The translations under genes and the position numbers were made by a program. 64,000 nt of DNA, from the NCBI RefSeq assembly GCF_000661915.1, contig NZ_CP007509.1, forward strand, positions 3,055,501-3,119,500, read 5' to 3'. The notes under the pieces are model-generated. The model did no database searches and was not told where the DNA came from. It saw only the letters and a list, made by a program, of their open reading frames with translations. Source of the stretch: Stutzerimonas decontaminans. Lineage in GTDB: Bacteria > Pseudomonadota > Gammaproteobacteria > Pseudomonadales > Pseudomonadaceae. Numbering within the stretch: position 1 is the stretch's first letter; every line of letters begins with the position of its first letter. This document shows positions 15,887-24,529 of the stretch, piece after piece.

Positions 15887-17239
15887 TTACAGACGGCCAA
15901 GGTCATTGACCAGCGCAAGCAGCATCACCCCTACCACCAGGCTGATGCCGATCTGTACTCCCCATCCCTGCACCCGCTCCGAAAGAGGACGTCCACGGAC
16001 CCACTCGACGAGATAGAAGAGCAGATGACCGCCATCGAGCACTGGGATAGGCAATAGATTGAGAACCCCCAGACTTATGCTCAGATAGGCGAGGAAATTG
16101 AGGAAATCCCCCAGCCCCGACTGGGCAGAAGCGCCCGCCACTTTAGCAATGGTTATCGGACCGCTCAAGTTTTTTACCGAGAGCTCACCGAACAGCATTT
16201 TCTTCAGCGAATCCAGCGTCAGCAGGCTCATGGTCCAAGTGCGTCTTGCACCTTCGACTACAGCCTCGAGGGGGCCGAAACGGACTTCCCGCAGCATTTC
16301 CGCCGGCCATTCTCCGCCTGCGACACCAGCTCCGAGATAACCACGGCGCGCATCACCTTCACCGCGAGCAGCCAACGTCAGCGGCATATCCAGACGCTGG
16401 CCGTCACGTTCCACCTGCAACGAAACCGGTTCACCGGGCAGCACCTTGACCGCGTCGATTACCTGCTGCCAGTCATCCAGAGGTCGCTGATTGAGGCTCA
16501 GCAAACGATCACCAAGGCGAATGCCCGCCGCCTGCGCTGGTCCTTCGGGGTCCAGCTGAGCAACTATCGGGGCAATTTGCGGTCGCCAAGGCCTGATGCC
16601 GAGCGAGGTGATCGGATCGGGCTCCTCCACCCCCTTTAGCCAGCTCTGCAGCGGAAGCTGCAGATGGCGCTCAGCGGTGCTACCCATTTCGCGCACCGTC
16701 AGATCGAGCTGACCGCTTTCTCCCAAGCGACGAACCAGCTGCAGATTAACGTCGCCCCAACCACTGACTGCTTTACCGTTAACCGCAACGATCTCCTGAT
16801 CGACCGCCAAGCCTGCTTGAGCAGCAAGACTGCCTGGCTCGACAGCACCAACTACCGGCCTGACCTGCTCGCTTCCGAGCATCGCCAGCAACCAAAAGAA
16901 CACCATCGCCAGAAGAAAGTTGGCCAACGGACCGGCCGAGACGATGGCGAAGCGTTGCCGGACGGTCTTGCGATTGAACGCGCCATCGAGCATAGCGGGC
17001 GGTACGTCCCCCTCCCGCTCGTCGAGCATCTTGACATAGCCGCCCAGCGGTATCGCAGCGATGACGAACTCGGTGCCCTGTCGGTCATGCCAGCGAACCA
17101 GTGGAGTGCCAAAACCAACGGAGAATCGCAGCACCTTGACACCGCAGCGCCGTGCAACCCAGAAGTGACCGAATTCGTGGAAGGTCACCAGCACTCCGAG
17201 CGCAACAAGAGTGCCAATGATCATGTAGAGCGCGCCCAT
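15887..17239 (-). CDS. rseP: Site-2 intramembrane zinc protease RseP (MucP)
   Basis: Cuts the membrane-embedded anti-sigma factor (MucA/RseA type) after the first cut by AlgW/DegS, releasing the envelope-stress sigma factor. 450 residues. Zinc motif HEFGH at residues 21-25 in the first membrane segment, two PDZ domains in the middle, and the C-terminal LNLLPIPVLDGGH motif supplying the third zinc ligand. GGAGG lies five bases before the ATG. Next to bamA, whose folding failures generate the signal this protease relays. Confidence 0.97.
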   Translation of the reverse strand: MGALYMIIGTLVALGVLVTFHEFGHFWVARRCGVKVLRFSVGFGTPLVRWHDRQGTEFVIAAIPLGGYVKMLDEREGDVPPAMLDGAFNRKTVRQRFAIVSAGPLANFLLAMVFFWLLAMLGSEQVRPVVGAVEPGSLAAQAGLAVDQEIVAVNGKAVSGWGDVNLQLVRRLGESGQLDLTVREMGSTAERHLQLPLQSWLKGVEEPDPITSLGIRPWRPQIAPIVAQLDPEGPAQAAGIRLGDRLLSLNQRPLDDWQQVIDAVKVLPGEPVSLQVERDGQRLDMPLTLAARGEGDARRGYLGAGVAGGEWPAEMLREVRFGPLEAVVEGARRTWTMSLLTLDSLKKMLFGELSVKNLSGPITIAKVAGASAQSGLGDFLNFLAYLSISLGVLNLLPIPVLDGGHLLFYLVEWVRGRPLSERVQGWGVQIGISLVVGVMLLALVNDLGRL

Positions 17240-17298
17240 ACTTCCCTCCGGGATTGGGTCTGTAGAGGTTTCGCTGCAAGCCTCGAGGCCGGCAGACC

Positions 17299-18489
17299 CT
17301 ATCGCCCGTGGCGACTCAGCCAGGTATTGGCCCCATTTCGGGCCTGCCTGTCCGCCGCCAGCACATCTTCGAGGCAGGCGGTAGCAACCACTGCCTCACG
17401 ATTCAACACGTCGTCGATGATACTCGCGATCTCGGTAAAGCGGATGCGCCGATTGAGAAAGGCATCGACCGCCACCTCATTCGCGGCGTTGAGCATGGCC
17501 GGTGCCGTACCACCAGATTCCGCGGCCTGCCGAGCAAGGCGTAGACAAGGAAAGCGCAGGTCGTCCGGCGCCTGAAAATCCAGTCGCCCGATCTGCAGCA
17601 GGTCCAGGGCTGAAACACCGGAATCGATCCGCTCCGGCCAAGCCAACGCATGAGCGATTGGCGTACGCATGTCCGGATTGCCGAGCTGCGCGAGAACCGA
17701 ACCATCCACGTAGTCCACCATGGAATGGATGACGCTCTGCGGATGAATCACCACCTCGACCTGCTGCGGTCGCGCATCGAACAACCAGCAGGCCTCAATC
17801 AGTTCGAGCCCTTTGTTCATCATGCTCGCCGAGTCCACCGAAATCTTGCGCCCCATCGACCAATTGGGATGCGCACAAGCCTGCTCGGGGGTCACCTCCG
17901 GCAAAAGCTGCGGCGCAATGTCTCGAAAAGGCCCGCCGGATGCTGTGAGCAATATCCGCCGAACGCCCACAGCGCCAAGGCCCTGAGCGTAGCCGGATGG
18001 TAAGCACTGGAATATCGCGTTGTGTTCGCTGTCGATCGGCAGCAACACAGCGCTGCTGTCGCGCAGCGCCTGCATGAACAGGGCGCCGGACATCACCAGC
18101 GCTTCCTTGTTCGCCAGCAGCACGCGCTTACCCGCCTTAACAGCTGCAAGCGTCGGCTTCAGCCCCGCCGCACCGACGATGGCGGCCATTACCACATCGA
18201 CCTCCGGGTGAGCCGCCACCTCGCAAAGCCCGCCCTCGCCGGTCAGGACCCGTGTCGGGACTCCATCGGATTGCAGCTGTTGCTGCAGGATCGCAGCCTG
18301 CGTTTCATCACCAACCACCGCATAGTCAGGTCGATGCCTGACGCAGAGCGAGCGCAGCTCGGCGATCCTGCTGAAGCCGGTCAACGCGTAAACGCCGTAG
18401 CGCTCAGGATGACGCGCAATGACATCCACGGTACTTAGCCCAATCGATCCAGTGGCGCCCAGCACGGTGATCTGCAAGGGTCGAGTCAC
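17299..18489 (-). CDS. dxr: 1-deoxy-D-xylulose 5-phosphate reductoisomerase
   Basis: Second step of the MEP isoprenoid pathway (DXP to MEP, NADPH-dependent; target of fosmidomycin). 396 residues, matching P. aeruginosa. The NADPH-binding GATGSIG is at 11-17, and the active-site stretch [12 protein letters not shown] is present. The start is a GTG at 18489 overlapping the cdsA stop (GTGA); upstream ATG or GTG codons in frame would lie deep inside cdsA. The pathway feeds undecaprenyl diphosphate synthesis by UppS two genes upstream. Confidence 0.96.
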   Translation of the reverse strand: MTRPLQITVLGATGSIGLSTVDVIARHPERYGVYALTGFSRIAELRSLCVRHRPDYAVVGDETQAAILQQQLQSDGVPTRVLTGEGGLCEVAAHPEVDVVMAAIVGAAGLKPTLAAVKAGKRVLLANKEALVMSGALFMQALRDSSAVLLPIDSEHNAIFQCLPSGYAQGLGAVGVRRILLTASGGPFRDIAPQLLPEVTPEQACAHPNWSMGRKISVDSASMMNKGLELIEACWLFDARPQQVEVVIHPQSVIHSMVDYVDGSVLAQLGNPDMRTPIAHALAWPERIDSGVSALDLLQIGRLDFQAPDDLRFPCLRLARQAAESGGTAPAMLNAANEVAVDAFLNRRIRFTEIASIIDDVLNREAVVATACLEDVLAADRQARNGANTWLSRHGR

Positions 18490-19301
18490 AGCACGCCCCA
18501 GCCGGCCAGCCACAACAGGACAGCGAACACCGGTACGGCCGCAGTGAGGCTGTCTATACGATCCATGACCCCGCCGTGACCAGGCAGCAGCTGGCTACTG
18601 TCCTTGATACCGGAGCTGCGTTTGAACATGCTTTCAGTGAGATCGCCAATCACGGAGATCAAGACCACCACTGCAGCACCTAACAACGCAAGAATCAGTT
18701 CGCGCGGCGCCCAGCCACGATAGATGCCAACAGCAAGGGTAACCACGAGACTGGTCAGCAGGCCGCCTATCAGCCCCTCCCAGCTCTTGCCAGGACTTAC
18801 CTGAGGCGCAAGCTTGCGCTTGCCGAATGCCTTGCCGGAAAAATACGCGCCGATGTCGGCAACCCAAACCAGCACCATCACTGCCAGAATCAACCAGTTA
18901 CCCAGCGGCCATTGCTTGAGCACGACCAAGGCCTGCCAAGCCGGCAGCAAAATGGCAAGACCGATGAGCAAACTGCCCACAGAGCCTCCCCACAGCCGGC
19001 TGCTCCTGGGATAGGTCAGCACCAAATAGGTCGCCGCAAGCCACCAGAATACGGCCAGCGCCAACAACCAGGGCGCAAGGCCCGGGAGCCAATAAAGCAT
19101 GGCAAGCAGCACCATGACCAGCCCGGCATAACCGACACGCGCTGACTGGCTAGCGAAACCGGCCAGGCGCGCCCACTCCCAGGCACCTAACGCGACGACC
19201 AGGCCGATAAAAAGCGCGAACGCGAGACCATGGAGGAGGAAAAAACCGATGATCGCAACGGGCAGAAGAATGGCCGCCGTGATGATTCGCTGCTTCAGCA
19301 T
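18486..19301 (-). CDS. cdsA: Phosphatidate cytidylyltransferase
   Basis: Makes CDP-diacylglycerol from phosphatidic acid and CTP, the branch point to all phospholipids; inner membrane. 271 residues with about seven to eight hydrophobic segments and the family signature near the C-terminus ([25 protein letters not shown] shortened here: [16 protein letters not shown]). The ATG at 19301 has AAGG five bases upstream and overlaps the uppS stop by seven bases. A longer frame to 19454 runs inside uppS and is not family-like. Confidence 0.96.
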   Translation of the reverse strand: MLKQRIITAAILLPVAIIGFFLLHGLAFALFIGLVVALGAWEWARLAGFASQSARVGYAGLVMVLLAMLYWLPGLAPWLLALAVFWWLAATYLVLTYPRSSRLWGGSVGSLLIGLAILLPAWQALVVLKQWPLGNWLILAVMVLVWVADIGAYFSGKAFGKRKLAPQVSPGKSWEGLIGGLLTSLVVTLAVGIYRGWAPRELILALLGAAVVVLISVIGDLTESMFKRSSGIKDSSQLLPGHGGVMDRIDSLTAAVPVFAVLLWLAGWGVL

Positions 19302-20056
19302 TCGACCTTGACCTCGCTTTCTACCTGCTCGCCAGTCTTGCCGAAACGCCTCTGCCGAGTAGAGAAGTCGGCGAGCGCCTTGCGCATCGCGACGTGCTTG
19401 AAATCCGGCCAGTACAGGTCGGAGAAGTAAAGCTCTGCATAGGCCAGCTGCCAAAGCAGGAAGTTGCTGATACGCCGCTCACCGCCGGTTCGGATGCACA
19501 GATCCGGCAATGGCATGTCACCGGTCGCCAGATAGCTCTGAAAAAGGGCCGGCGTTATCTCAGCGGGATTCAGCCGACCGGATTGCGCCTCGGAAGCCAG
19601 GTGTTGAGCAGCCTGAAGGATATCCCACTGCCCGCCGTAGTTTGCTGCGACCTGGAGTACGAAGCGGTGATTGGCAGCCGTCATTTCCTCCACCTCCAGC
19701 ATCGCTGCCTGAAGCTCCGGATGGAAGCGCGCACGATCACCAATGATGCGTAACCGAATTCCGTTCTCGTCGAGCTTGCGCGCCTCACGCCTGAGCGCGG
19801 AGAGGAACAACTCCATCAGCGCACCGACTTCGTCCGCGGGGCGTTGCCAGTTCTCGCTTGAAAACGCAAACAGCGTCAGCACCTCGACACCGGAATCGGC
19901 ACAGACCTCAATAACGGCACGAACCGCGTCGACACCAGCCTTGTGTCCGGCCACGCCAGGCAACAAACGCCTCTTCGCCCAGCGGTTGTTGCCATCCATG
20001 ATGATCGCCACGTGGCGGGGTACGTTCCGCCCGGCAATCTGCCTGACCTTTTCCAT
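19295..20056 (-). CDS. uppS: Undecaprenyl diphosphate synthase
   Basis: Cis-prenyltransferase that condenses eight isopentenyl diphosphates onto farnesyl diphosphate to make the C55 carrier for peptidoglycan and O-antigen. 253 residues. Catalytic Asp21 lies in IIMDGNNRWAKRR, and the C-terminal IRTGGERRISNFLLWQ motif is intact. The ATG at 20056 places the motif at the usual distance; its ribosome-binding site is weak. Separated from frr by 138 bases, so it may have its own promoter. Confidence 0.96.
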   Translation of the reverse strand: MEKVRQIAGRNVPRHVAIIMDGNNRWAKRRLLPGVAGHKAGVDAVRAVIEVCADSGVEVLTLFAFSSENWQRPADEVGALMELFLSALRREARKLDENGIRLRIIGDRARFHPELQAAMLEVEEMTAANHRFVLQVAANYGGQWDILQAAQHLASEAQSGRLNPAEITPALFQSYLATGDMPLPDLCIRTGGERRISNFLLWQLAYAELYFSDLYWPDFKHVAMRKALADFSTRQRRFGKTGEQVESEVKVEC

Positions 20057-20194
20057 GAACAACTCTACTTGCGCTAAAACACGCTGCGAACCAAAAGAAA
20101 AAGCTGCAAGCAACAGCTCGGTGGCACCCGCGTCATCAAGTCACGTAAGCCTTCAGCTAATTCGTGACCCGATGACCGCGACTTGATGCCCGCC

Positions 20195-20752
20195 TTATAC
20201 AGCCATCAGGTCGCCTTCTTTGGCTTCAAGGGCCTTGTCGATCTCGGCAACGTACTTATCGGTTAGCTTCTGAACGTCATCCTGGCCGCGACGTTCATCG
20301 TCTTCACTAATCTCCTTTTCCTTGACCAGGTCCTTCAGCTGCGCGATTGCATCACGGCGGATGTTACGCACCGCGACGCGAGCATTCTCGGCTTCCGCGC
20401 GAGCCTGCTTGGTGTAGCCCTTGCGGGTCTCCTCGGTCAGCGCTGGCATCGGCACCCGAATGGTGGTGCCCGCTGTCGCCGGATTCAAACCCAGATCCGA
20501 CGTCATGATCGCTTTCTCGACCGCCTGGATCATGCTCTTGTCGAACACGGTCAGCGCCAACGTCCGGGAATCTTCGGCGATCACATTGGCAACCTGACGC
20601 AGCGGCGTGTCGGAACCGTAGTAAGACACCATCACGCTATCGAGAATGCTGGGATGCGCGCGACCGGTACGGATCTTGGCAAACGCATGGTCCAGCGACT
20701 CCAAGGTTTTCTTCATGCGCTCCTGCGCGTCTTGCTTGATCTCGTTGATCAT
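20195..20752 (-). CDS. frr: Ribosome recycling factor
   Basis: With EF-G splits post-termination ribosomes. 185 residues, exactly the usual length; tRNA-shaped protein with three-helix bundle and the [13 protein letters not shown] motif in the N-terminal quarter. The ATG overlaps the pyrH stop by four bases, so the two are coupled. Essential in relatives. Confidence 0.98.
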   Translation of the reverse strand: MINEIKQDAQERMKKTLESLDHAFAKIRTGRAHPSILDSVMVSYYGSDTPLRQVANVIAEDSRTLALTVFDKSMIQAVEKAIMTSDLGLNPATAGTTIRVPMPALTEETRKGYTKQARAEAENARVAVRNIRRDAIAQLKDLVKEKEISEDDERRGQDDVQKLTDKYVAEIDKALEAKEGDLMAV

Positions 20753-21492
20753 TCGTTCGATTCCTCGATCAGTGTTCCTTCGGCGCCACCGAGCACAATG
20801 TTGAGCAGGGCGCCGGGCTTGTTCATATTGAAGACTCGCAGCGGCATGTTGTGGTCACGACACAGGCAAATCGCCGTCAGGTCCATCACACCGAGCTTGC
20901 GATCGAGCACTTCATCGTAGGTGAGCTCGGCGAACTTCTCGGCATTGGGATCCTTGAATGGATCCGCAGTGTAGACGCCGTCAACCTTCGTCGCCTTGAG
21001 CACTACGTCCGCCTGGATCTCGATCGCGCGCAGGCAAGCTGCCGAGTCAGTGGTAAAGAACGGATTACCGGTACCAGCGGAGAAGATGACCACTTCGCCA
21101 GTCTTCAGATGACGCATTGCTTTGCGGCGATCGTAGTGGTCGGTCACACCGACCATGGAAATGGCGGACATGACCAGCGCTGGAATGTTGGAGCGTTCGA
21201 GCGCGTCACGCATGGCCAGCGAGTTCATTACCGTGGCCAGCATACCCATATGGTCGCCGGTCACACGATCCATGCCAGCAGCCGAAAGCGCTGCACCACG
21301 GAAGAGATTGCCGCCACCGATAACCAGGCCAACTTCGACCCCGATCCCCACTAACTGGCCGACTTCCAGAGCCATGCGATCGAGGACCTTCGGATCTATG
21401 CCGAAGTCTTCGGAGCCCATCAGGGCCTCGCCGCTCAATTTGAGCAGAATGCGTTTATAGCGAGGATTGCGTGCACTCATCTGCTGAGCCAT
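20749..21492 (-). CDS. pyrH: UMP kinase
   Basis: Phosphorylates UMP to UDP (amino-acid-kinase fold, hexameric, GTP-activated in relatives), the route to UTP and thus to PyrG. 247 residues; [10 protein letters not shown] near the N-terminus and GGGNLFRG are the family's phosphate-binding loops. AGGAG precedes the ATG by ten bases. A 197-base gap to tsf with a hairpin suggests an independent transcription start. Confidence 0.98.
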   Translation of the reverse strand: MAQQMSARNPRYKRILLKLSGEALMGSEDFGIDPKVLDRMALEVGQLVGIGVEVGLVIGGGNLFRGAALSAAGMDRVTGDHMGMLATVMNSLAMRDALERSNIPALVMSAISMVGVTDHYDRRKAMRHLKTGEVVIFSAGTGNPFFTTDSAACLRAIEIQADVVLKATKVDGVYTADPFKDPNAEKFAELTYDEVLDRKLGVMDLTAICLCRDHNMPLRVFNMNKPGALLNIVLGGAEGTLIEESNE

Positions 21493-21636
21493 TGGCGTGT
21501 TATCTCCTGCGGCGTGCTATGACCAAGTCTGTATGACCCAGACCAAAAATATCTGCGCTATGACAGCGCAACCCGGGGTTGGTGCCAAGCGATGACTATA
21601 TCGTGACAAAAAAATAAATCCGCTGCCCCATTCGAC

Positions 21637-21670
21637 AAAGAGGCCGCGCGCGTAAGCGGGCAGCCTCTTG
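21637..21670 (-). terminator. Hairpin after tsf
   Basis: Inverted repeat with AAGAGGC / GCCTCTT outer arms extended inward to a ten-base stem, 20 bases past the tsf stop. Immediately followed on the minus strand only by TTTG, but a seven-T run occurs about 25 bases further. Probable but weak terminator between tsf and pyrH. Confidence 0.55.
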
Positions 21671-21689
21671 TCAAACCACCGAAGCGGTC

Positions 21690-22553
21690 TTATTTCTTGG
21701 TCGCAGCTACCTGAGCAGCTACTTCGGCAGCGAAGTCGACCTCGGCCTTCTCGATGCCCTCGCCCACTTCGTAACGAACGAAGGAAACGATTTCGGCACC
21801 GGCTTTTTTGGCCAGCTCGCCAACCTTGACTTCCGGATCCTTGACGAACGGCTGCTCAACCAGACTGGCCTCAGCCAGGAACTTGTTGATACGACCCTTG
21901 ATCATGTTCTCGACGATGTTTTCCGGCTTGCCGGCAATCTTGTCGGCATTGAGCTGAAGGAAGATTTCCTTTTCCTTGGCAACCAGCTCATCGGAAACGT
22001 CAGCCGGGCTCAAAACAGCCGGATTGCTGGCAGCGACATGCATGGCAATATCCTTGGCCAGCTCGGCATCACCACCCTTCAGGGTGACCAGCACGCCGAT
22101 ACGATGACCGTGCAGATAGGCGCCAACTACCTCGCCTTCAACTGCGGTCAGGCGGCGAATATTGACGTTCTCACCACACTTGGCGACCAGCGTTTCGCGA
22201 GCGGATTCACGAGATGCGATCAGCGGCGCTACTTCGGTCAGCTTCTGCTCGAACGCTTCGTCCAGGCTTTCTTTGACGAACGCTTTGAAGTCGTCCTGCA
22301 GAGCCAGGAAGTCGGTCTGCGAGTTGACTTCGATGATCAGGCCACGGCCACCCTCGACGCGAACGGCGATCGAGCCTTCGGCAGCGATGTTGCCCGACTT
22401 CTTGGCTGCCTTGATGGCGCCGGAAGCACGCATGTCATCGATCGCTTTTTCGATGTCGCCACCGGCGGCAACCAGAGCCTTCTTGCACTCCATCATGCCC
22501 TGACCGGTACGCTCGCGCAGTTCTTTGACCAAGGCTGCAGTGATTTCTGCCAT
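21690..22553 (-). CDS. tsf: Elongation factor Ts
   Basis: Nucleotide-exchange factor for EF-Tu. 287 residues; N-terminal UBA-like domain with ELRERTGQGMMECKKAL, then the core and dimerisation domains. GAGAGGA lies eight bases before the ATG at 22553; a longer frame to 22610 adds 19 unrelated residues. Follows rpsB as in nearly all bacteria, with a strong terminator-like hairpin between the two that probably lowers tsf relative to rpsB expression. Confidence 0.98.
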   Translation of the reverse strand: MAEITAALVKELRERTGQGMMECKKALVAAGGDIEKAIDDMRASGAIKAAKKSGNIAAEGSIAVRVEGGRGLIIEVNSQTDFLALQDDFKAFVKESLDEAFEQKLTEVAPLIASRESARETLVAKCGENVNIRRLTAVEGEVVGAYLHGHRIGVLVTLKGGDAELAKDIAMHVAASNPAVLSPADVSDELVAKEKEIFLQLNADKIAGKPENIVENMIKGRINKFLAEASLVEQPFVKDPEVKVGELAKKAGAEIVSFVRYEVGEGIEKAEVDFAAEVAAQVAATKK

Positions 22554-22620
22554 GTTGGGAATCCTCTCGATTTGGTTTCTAAACCATTCACCCAAGACAC
22601 GGGTGATCAATTCGCAAGAG

Positions 22621-22649
22621 ACAAAAAGGGGGCCTAGCCCCCTTTTTGT
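22621..22649 (-). terminator. Intrinsic terminator/attenuator between rpsB and tsf
   Basis: Perfect 13-base inverted repeat ACAAAAAGGGGGC / GCCCCCTTTTTGT around a three-base loop, 31 bases after the rpsB stop. The minus-strand 3' arm ends in T-rich TTTTTGTCTCTT. Because tsf follows directly, it is likely a partial terminator controlling read-through. Confidence 0.85.
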
Positions 22650-22680
22650 TCATCGGGTATCACGCTGCAGTGCGTCGCAC

Positions 22681-23421
22681 TCAGCCCTGAGCCGCTTCGG
22701 AAGCAACTTCCTCGACGAACTCGTCAGCACCGCCAGCACCGTTCTGACGACCGCGCAGAACAGCATCAGCCATGGAGCCGAGGTAGAGTTGCACGGCACG
22801 GATGGCGTCATCATTACCAGGAATGATGTAGTCAACGCCTTCCGGGCTGCTGTTGGTATCGACGATGCCGATAACCGGAATACCCAGCTTGTTGGCTTCG
22901 GAGATAGCGATGCGCTCGTGATCGACGTCAACGACGAACATGGCATCAGGCAGGCCGCCCATATCCTTGATACCACCCAGGCTGCGATCCAGCTTTTCCA
23001 GATCACGGGTACGCATCAGGGCTTCTTTCTTGGTCAGCTTGTCGAAAGTGCCGTCCTGGGACTGAACTTCCAGCTCACGCAGACGCTTGATGGACGCGCG
23101 GATGGTCTTGTAGTTGGTCAGCATGCCGCCCAACCAGCGATGATCGACATACGGAGAGCCACAACGAGCAGCTTCTTCGCGAACGATCTTGCCGGCGGAA
23201 CGCTTGGTGCCAACGAACAGAATTTTGTTCTTGCCTGCAGCCAGCTTCTCAACGAAACGCAGCGCGTCGTTGAACATCGGCAGGGTTTTTTCCAGGTTGA
23301 TGATATGGATCTTGTTGCGCGCGCCGAAAATGTACTTGTCCATTTTCGGGTTCCAGTAACGGGTCTGGTGGCCGAAGTGCACACCGGCCTTCAGCATATC
23401 GCGCATGGTGACTTGAGACAT
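22681..23421 (-). CDS. rpsB: 30S ribosomal protein S2
   Basis: Small-subunit protein, last to join and needed for S1 binding. 246 residues, identical in length to the P. aeruginosa protein as remembered; begins [29 protein letters not shown] precedes the ATG at 23421 by six bases. The 140-base leader upstream is structured and probably mediates autoregulation by S2. Divergent from map. Confidence 0.98.
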   Translation of the reverse strand: MSQVTMRDMLKAGVHFGHQTRYWNPKMDKYIFGARNKIHIINLEKTLPMFNDALRFVEKLAAGKNKILFVGTKRSAGKIVREEAARCGSPYVDHRWLGGMLTNYKTIRASIKRLRELEVQSQDGTFDKLTKKEALMRTRDLEKLDRSLGGIKDMGGLPDAMFVVDVDHERIAISEANKLGIPVIGIVDTNSSPEGVDYIIPGNDDAIRAVQLYLGSMADAVLRGRQNGAGGADEFVEEVASEAAQG

Positions 23422-23547
23422 GATCAGTCCTCGAATAAGTCGGGTTAGGCCTCCACGCGTCCCGATATCCAACTCTTGCGAGCACCCAGGATACCGTGTC
23501 GACACGTGTGTGGGGTTAGGCTCGACGGGGTCTACCCCGCTGAGCGG
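23422..23547 (-). promoter_or_regulatory. Probable rpsB 5' leader (S2 autoregulation)
   Basis: Untranslated region between the inferred rpsB transcription start and its ATG. It contains a GGGGT/ACCCC hairpin (about 23528-23540), a second GC-rich palindromic stretch around 23492-23508 (CGTGTCGACACG), and two copies of CCTAACCC. E. coli and other gamma-proteobacteria have a conserved S2-responsive rpsB leader (Rfam t44). Assignment here is inference from position and structure, not a family match. Confidence 0.45.
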
Positions 23548-23552
23548 CGCGT

Positions 23553-23558
23553 TTTATA
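23553..23558 (-). promoter_or_regulatory. rpsB -10 element with GC-rich discriminator
   Basis: Minus-strand TATAAA followed by ACGCGCCGC, a discriminator typical of stringently controlled ribosomal promoters. No convincing -35 at 17 bases. Confidence 0.5.
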
Positions 23559-23653
23559 GCACAAAGGCCATCGAGAGGCTACTGCTTTGAACTCTCGCGA
23601 CGACAGCTTAGCGTGCAATCAGCCCTGACCTGCAGGCCGCAGGCGCTTTGGTT

Positions 23654-23659
23654 TATCAT
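23654..23659 (+). promoter_or_regulatory. Candidate map -10 element
   Basis: TATCAT (5 of 6 to consensus), 50 bases before the map ATG, with only a weak TGCAGG at the -35 distance. Confidence 0.35.
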
Positions 23660-23708
23660 CGCGGCTTTCCGTTCTTGCCTTCGCCTGCGGGCGCATATAG
23701 AGGTTTGC

Positions 23709-24491
23709 ATGACTGTCACCATCAAGACGCCCGAAGATATCGAGAAGATGCGTATTGCCGGGCGGCTCGCCGCCGAAGTTCTCGAAATGATTGGCGAGCA
23801 CGTCAAGCCGGGCGTCACGACCGAGGAGCTCGACCGCCTCTGCCACGAGCATATCGTCAATGTTCAGCAGGCCATTCCCGCCCCGCTGAACTACAAAGGC
23901 TTTCCCAAGTCGATCTGCACTTCGATCAACCATGTTGTCTGTCACGGCATTCCCAACGACAAGCCACTCAAAGATGGCGACATCCTCAACATCGACATCA
24001 CCGTGATCAAAGACGGGTATCACGGCGACACCAGCAAGATGTTCATGGTCGGCAAGGTGCCCGAATGGGCCGAGCGACTCTGCCAGGTCACTCAGGAATG
24101 CCTATATAAAGGTATCGAACTGGTTCGCCCGGGCGCCCGCCTTGGTGATATCGGCGAGGTGATCCAGAAGCATGCGGAAAAAAATGGCTTCTCCGTGGTA
24201 CGCGAATATTGTGGCCACGGCATCGGCAAGGTCTTCCACGAAGAGCCGCAGGTACTCCATTACGGCCGCGCCGGCACCGGCCTGGAACTCAAGGAAGGCA
24301 TGACCTTCACCATCGAGCCGATGATCAACCAGGGTCGCTCGGAAACCCGCCTGCTCGGCGATGGATGGACCGCGATCACCAAGGATCGCAAGCTGTCGGC
24401 GCAATGGGAGCACACCATCCTGGTGACTGCTGACGGCTACGAGATCTTCACTTTGCGCAGCGACGACACCATCGCTCGCACCTCAGCCTGA
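23709..24491 (+). CDS. map: Methionine aminopeptidase type I
   Basis: Removes initiator methionine co-translationally; essential. 260 residues, type Ia length. All five metal ligands are visible: Asp96, Asp107, His170, Glu203 and Glu234, plus His79 in CHGIP. AGAGG lies six bases before the ATG; the frame extends upstream to 23613 without similarity. Next to rpsB in divergent orientation and 38 bases ahead of glnD, as in other pseudomonads. Confidence 0.98.
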   Translation: MTVTIKTPEDIEKMRIAGRLAAEVLEMIGEHVKPGVTTEELDRLCHEHIVNVQQAIPAPLNYKGFPKSICTSINHVVCHGIPNDKPLKDGDILNIDITVIKDGYHGDTSKMFMVGKVPEWAERLCQVTQECLYKGIELVRPGARLGDIGEVIQKHAEKNGFSVVREYCGHGIGKVFHEEPQVLHYGRAGTGLELKEGMTFTIEPMINQGRSETRLLGDGWTAITKDRKLSAQWEHTILVTADGYEIFTLRSDDTIARTSA

Positions 24492-24529
24492 GATATCTCC
24501 AGTCGCAGCCCCCATGGGAGAACGTTTGC

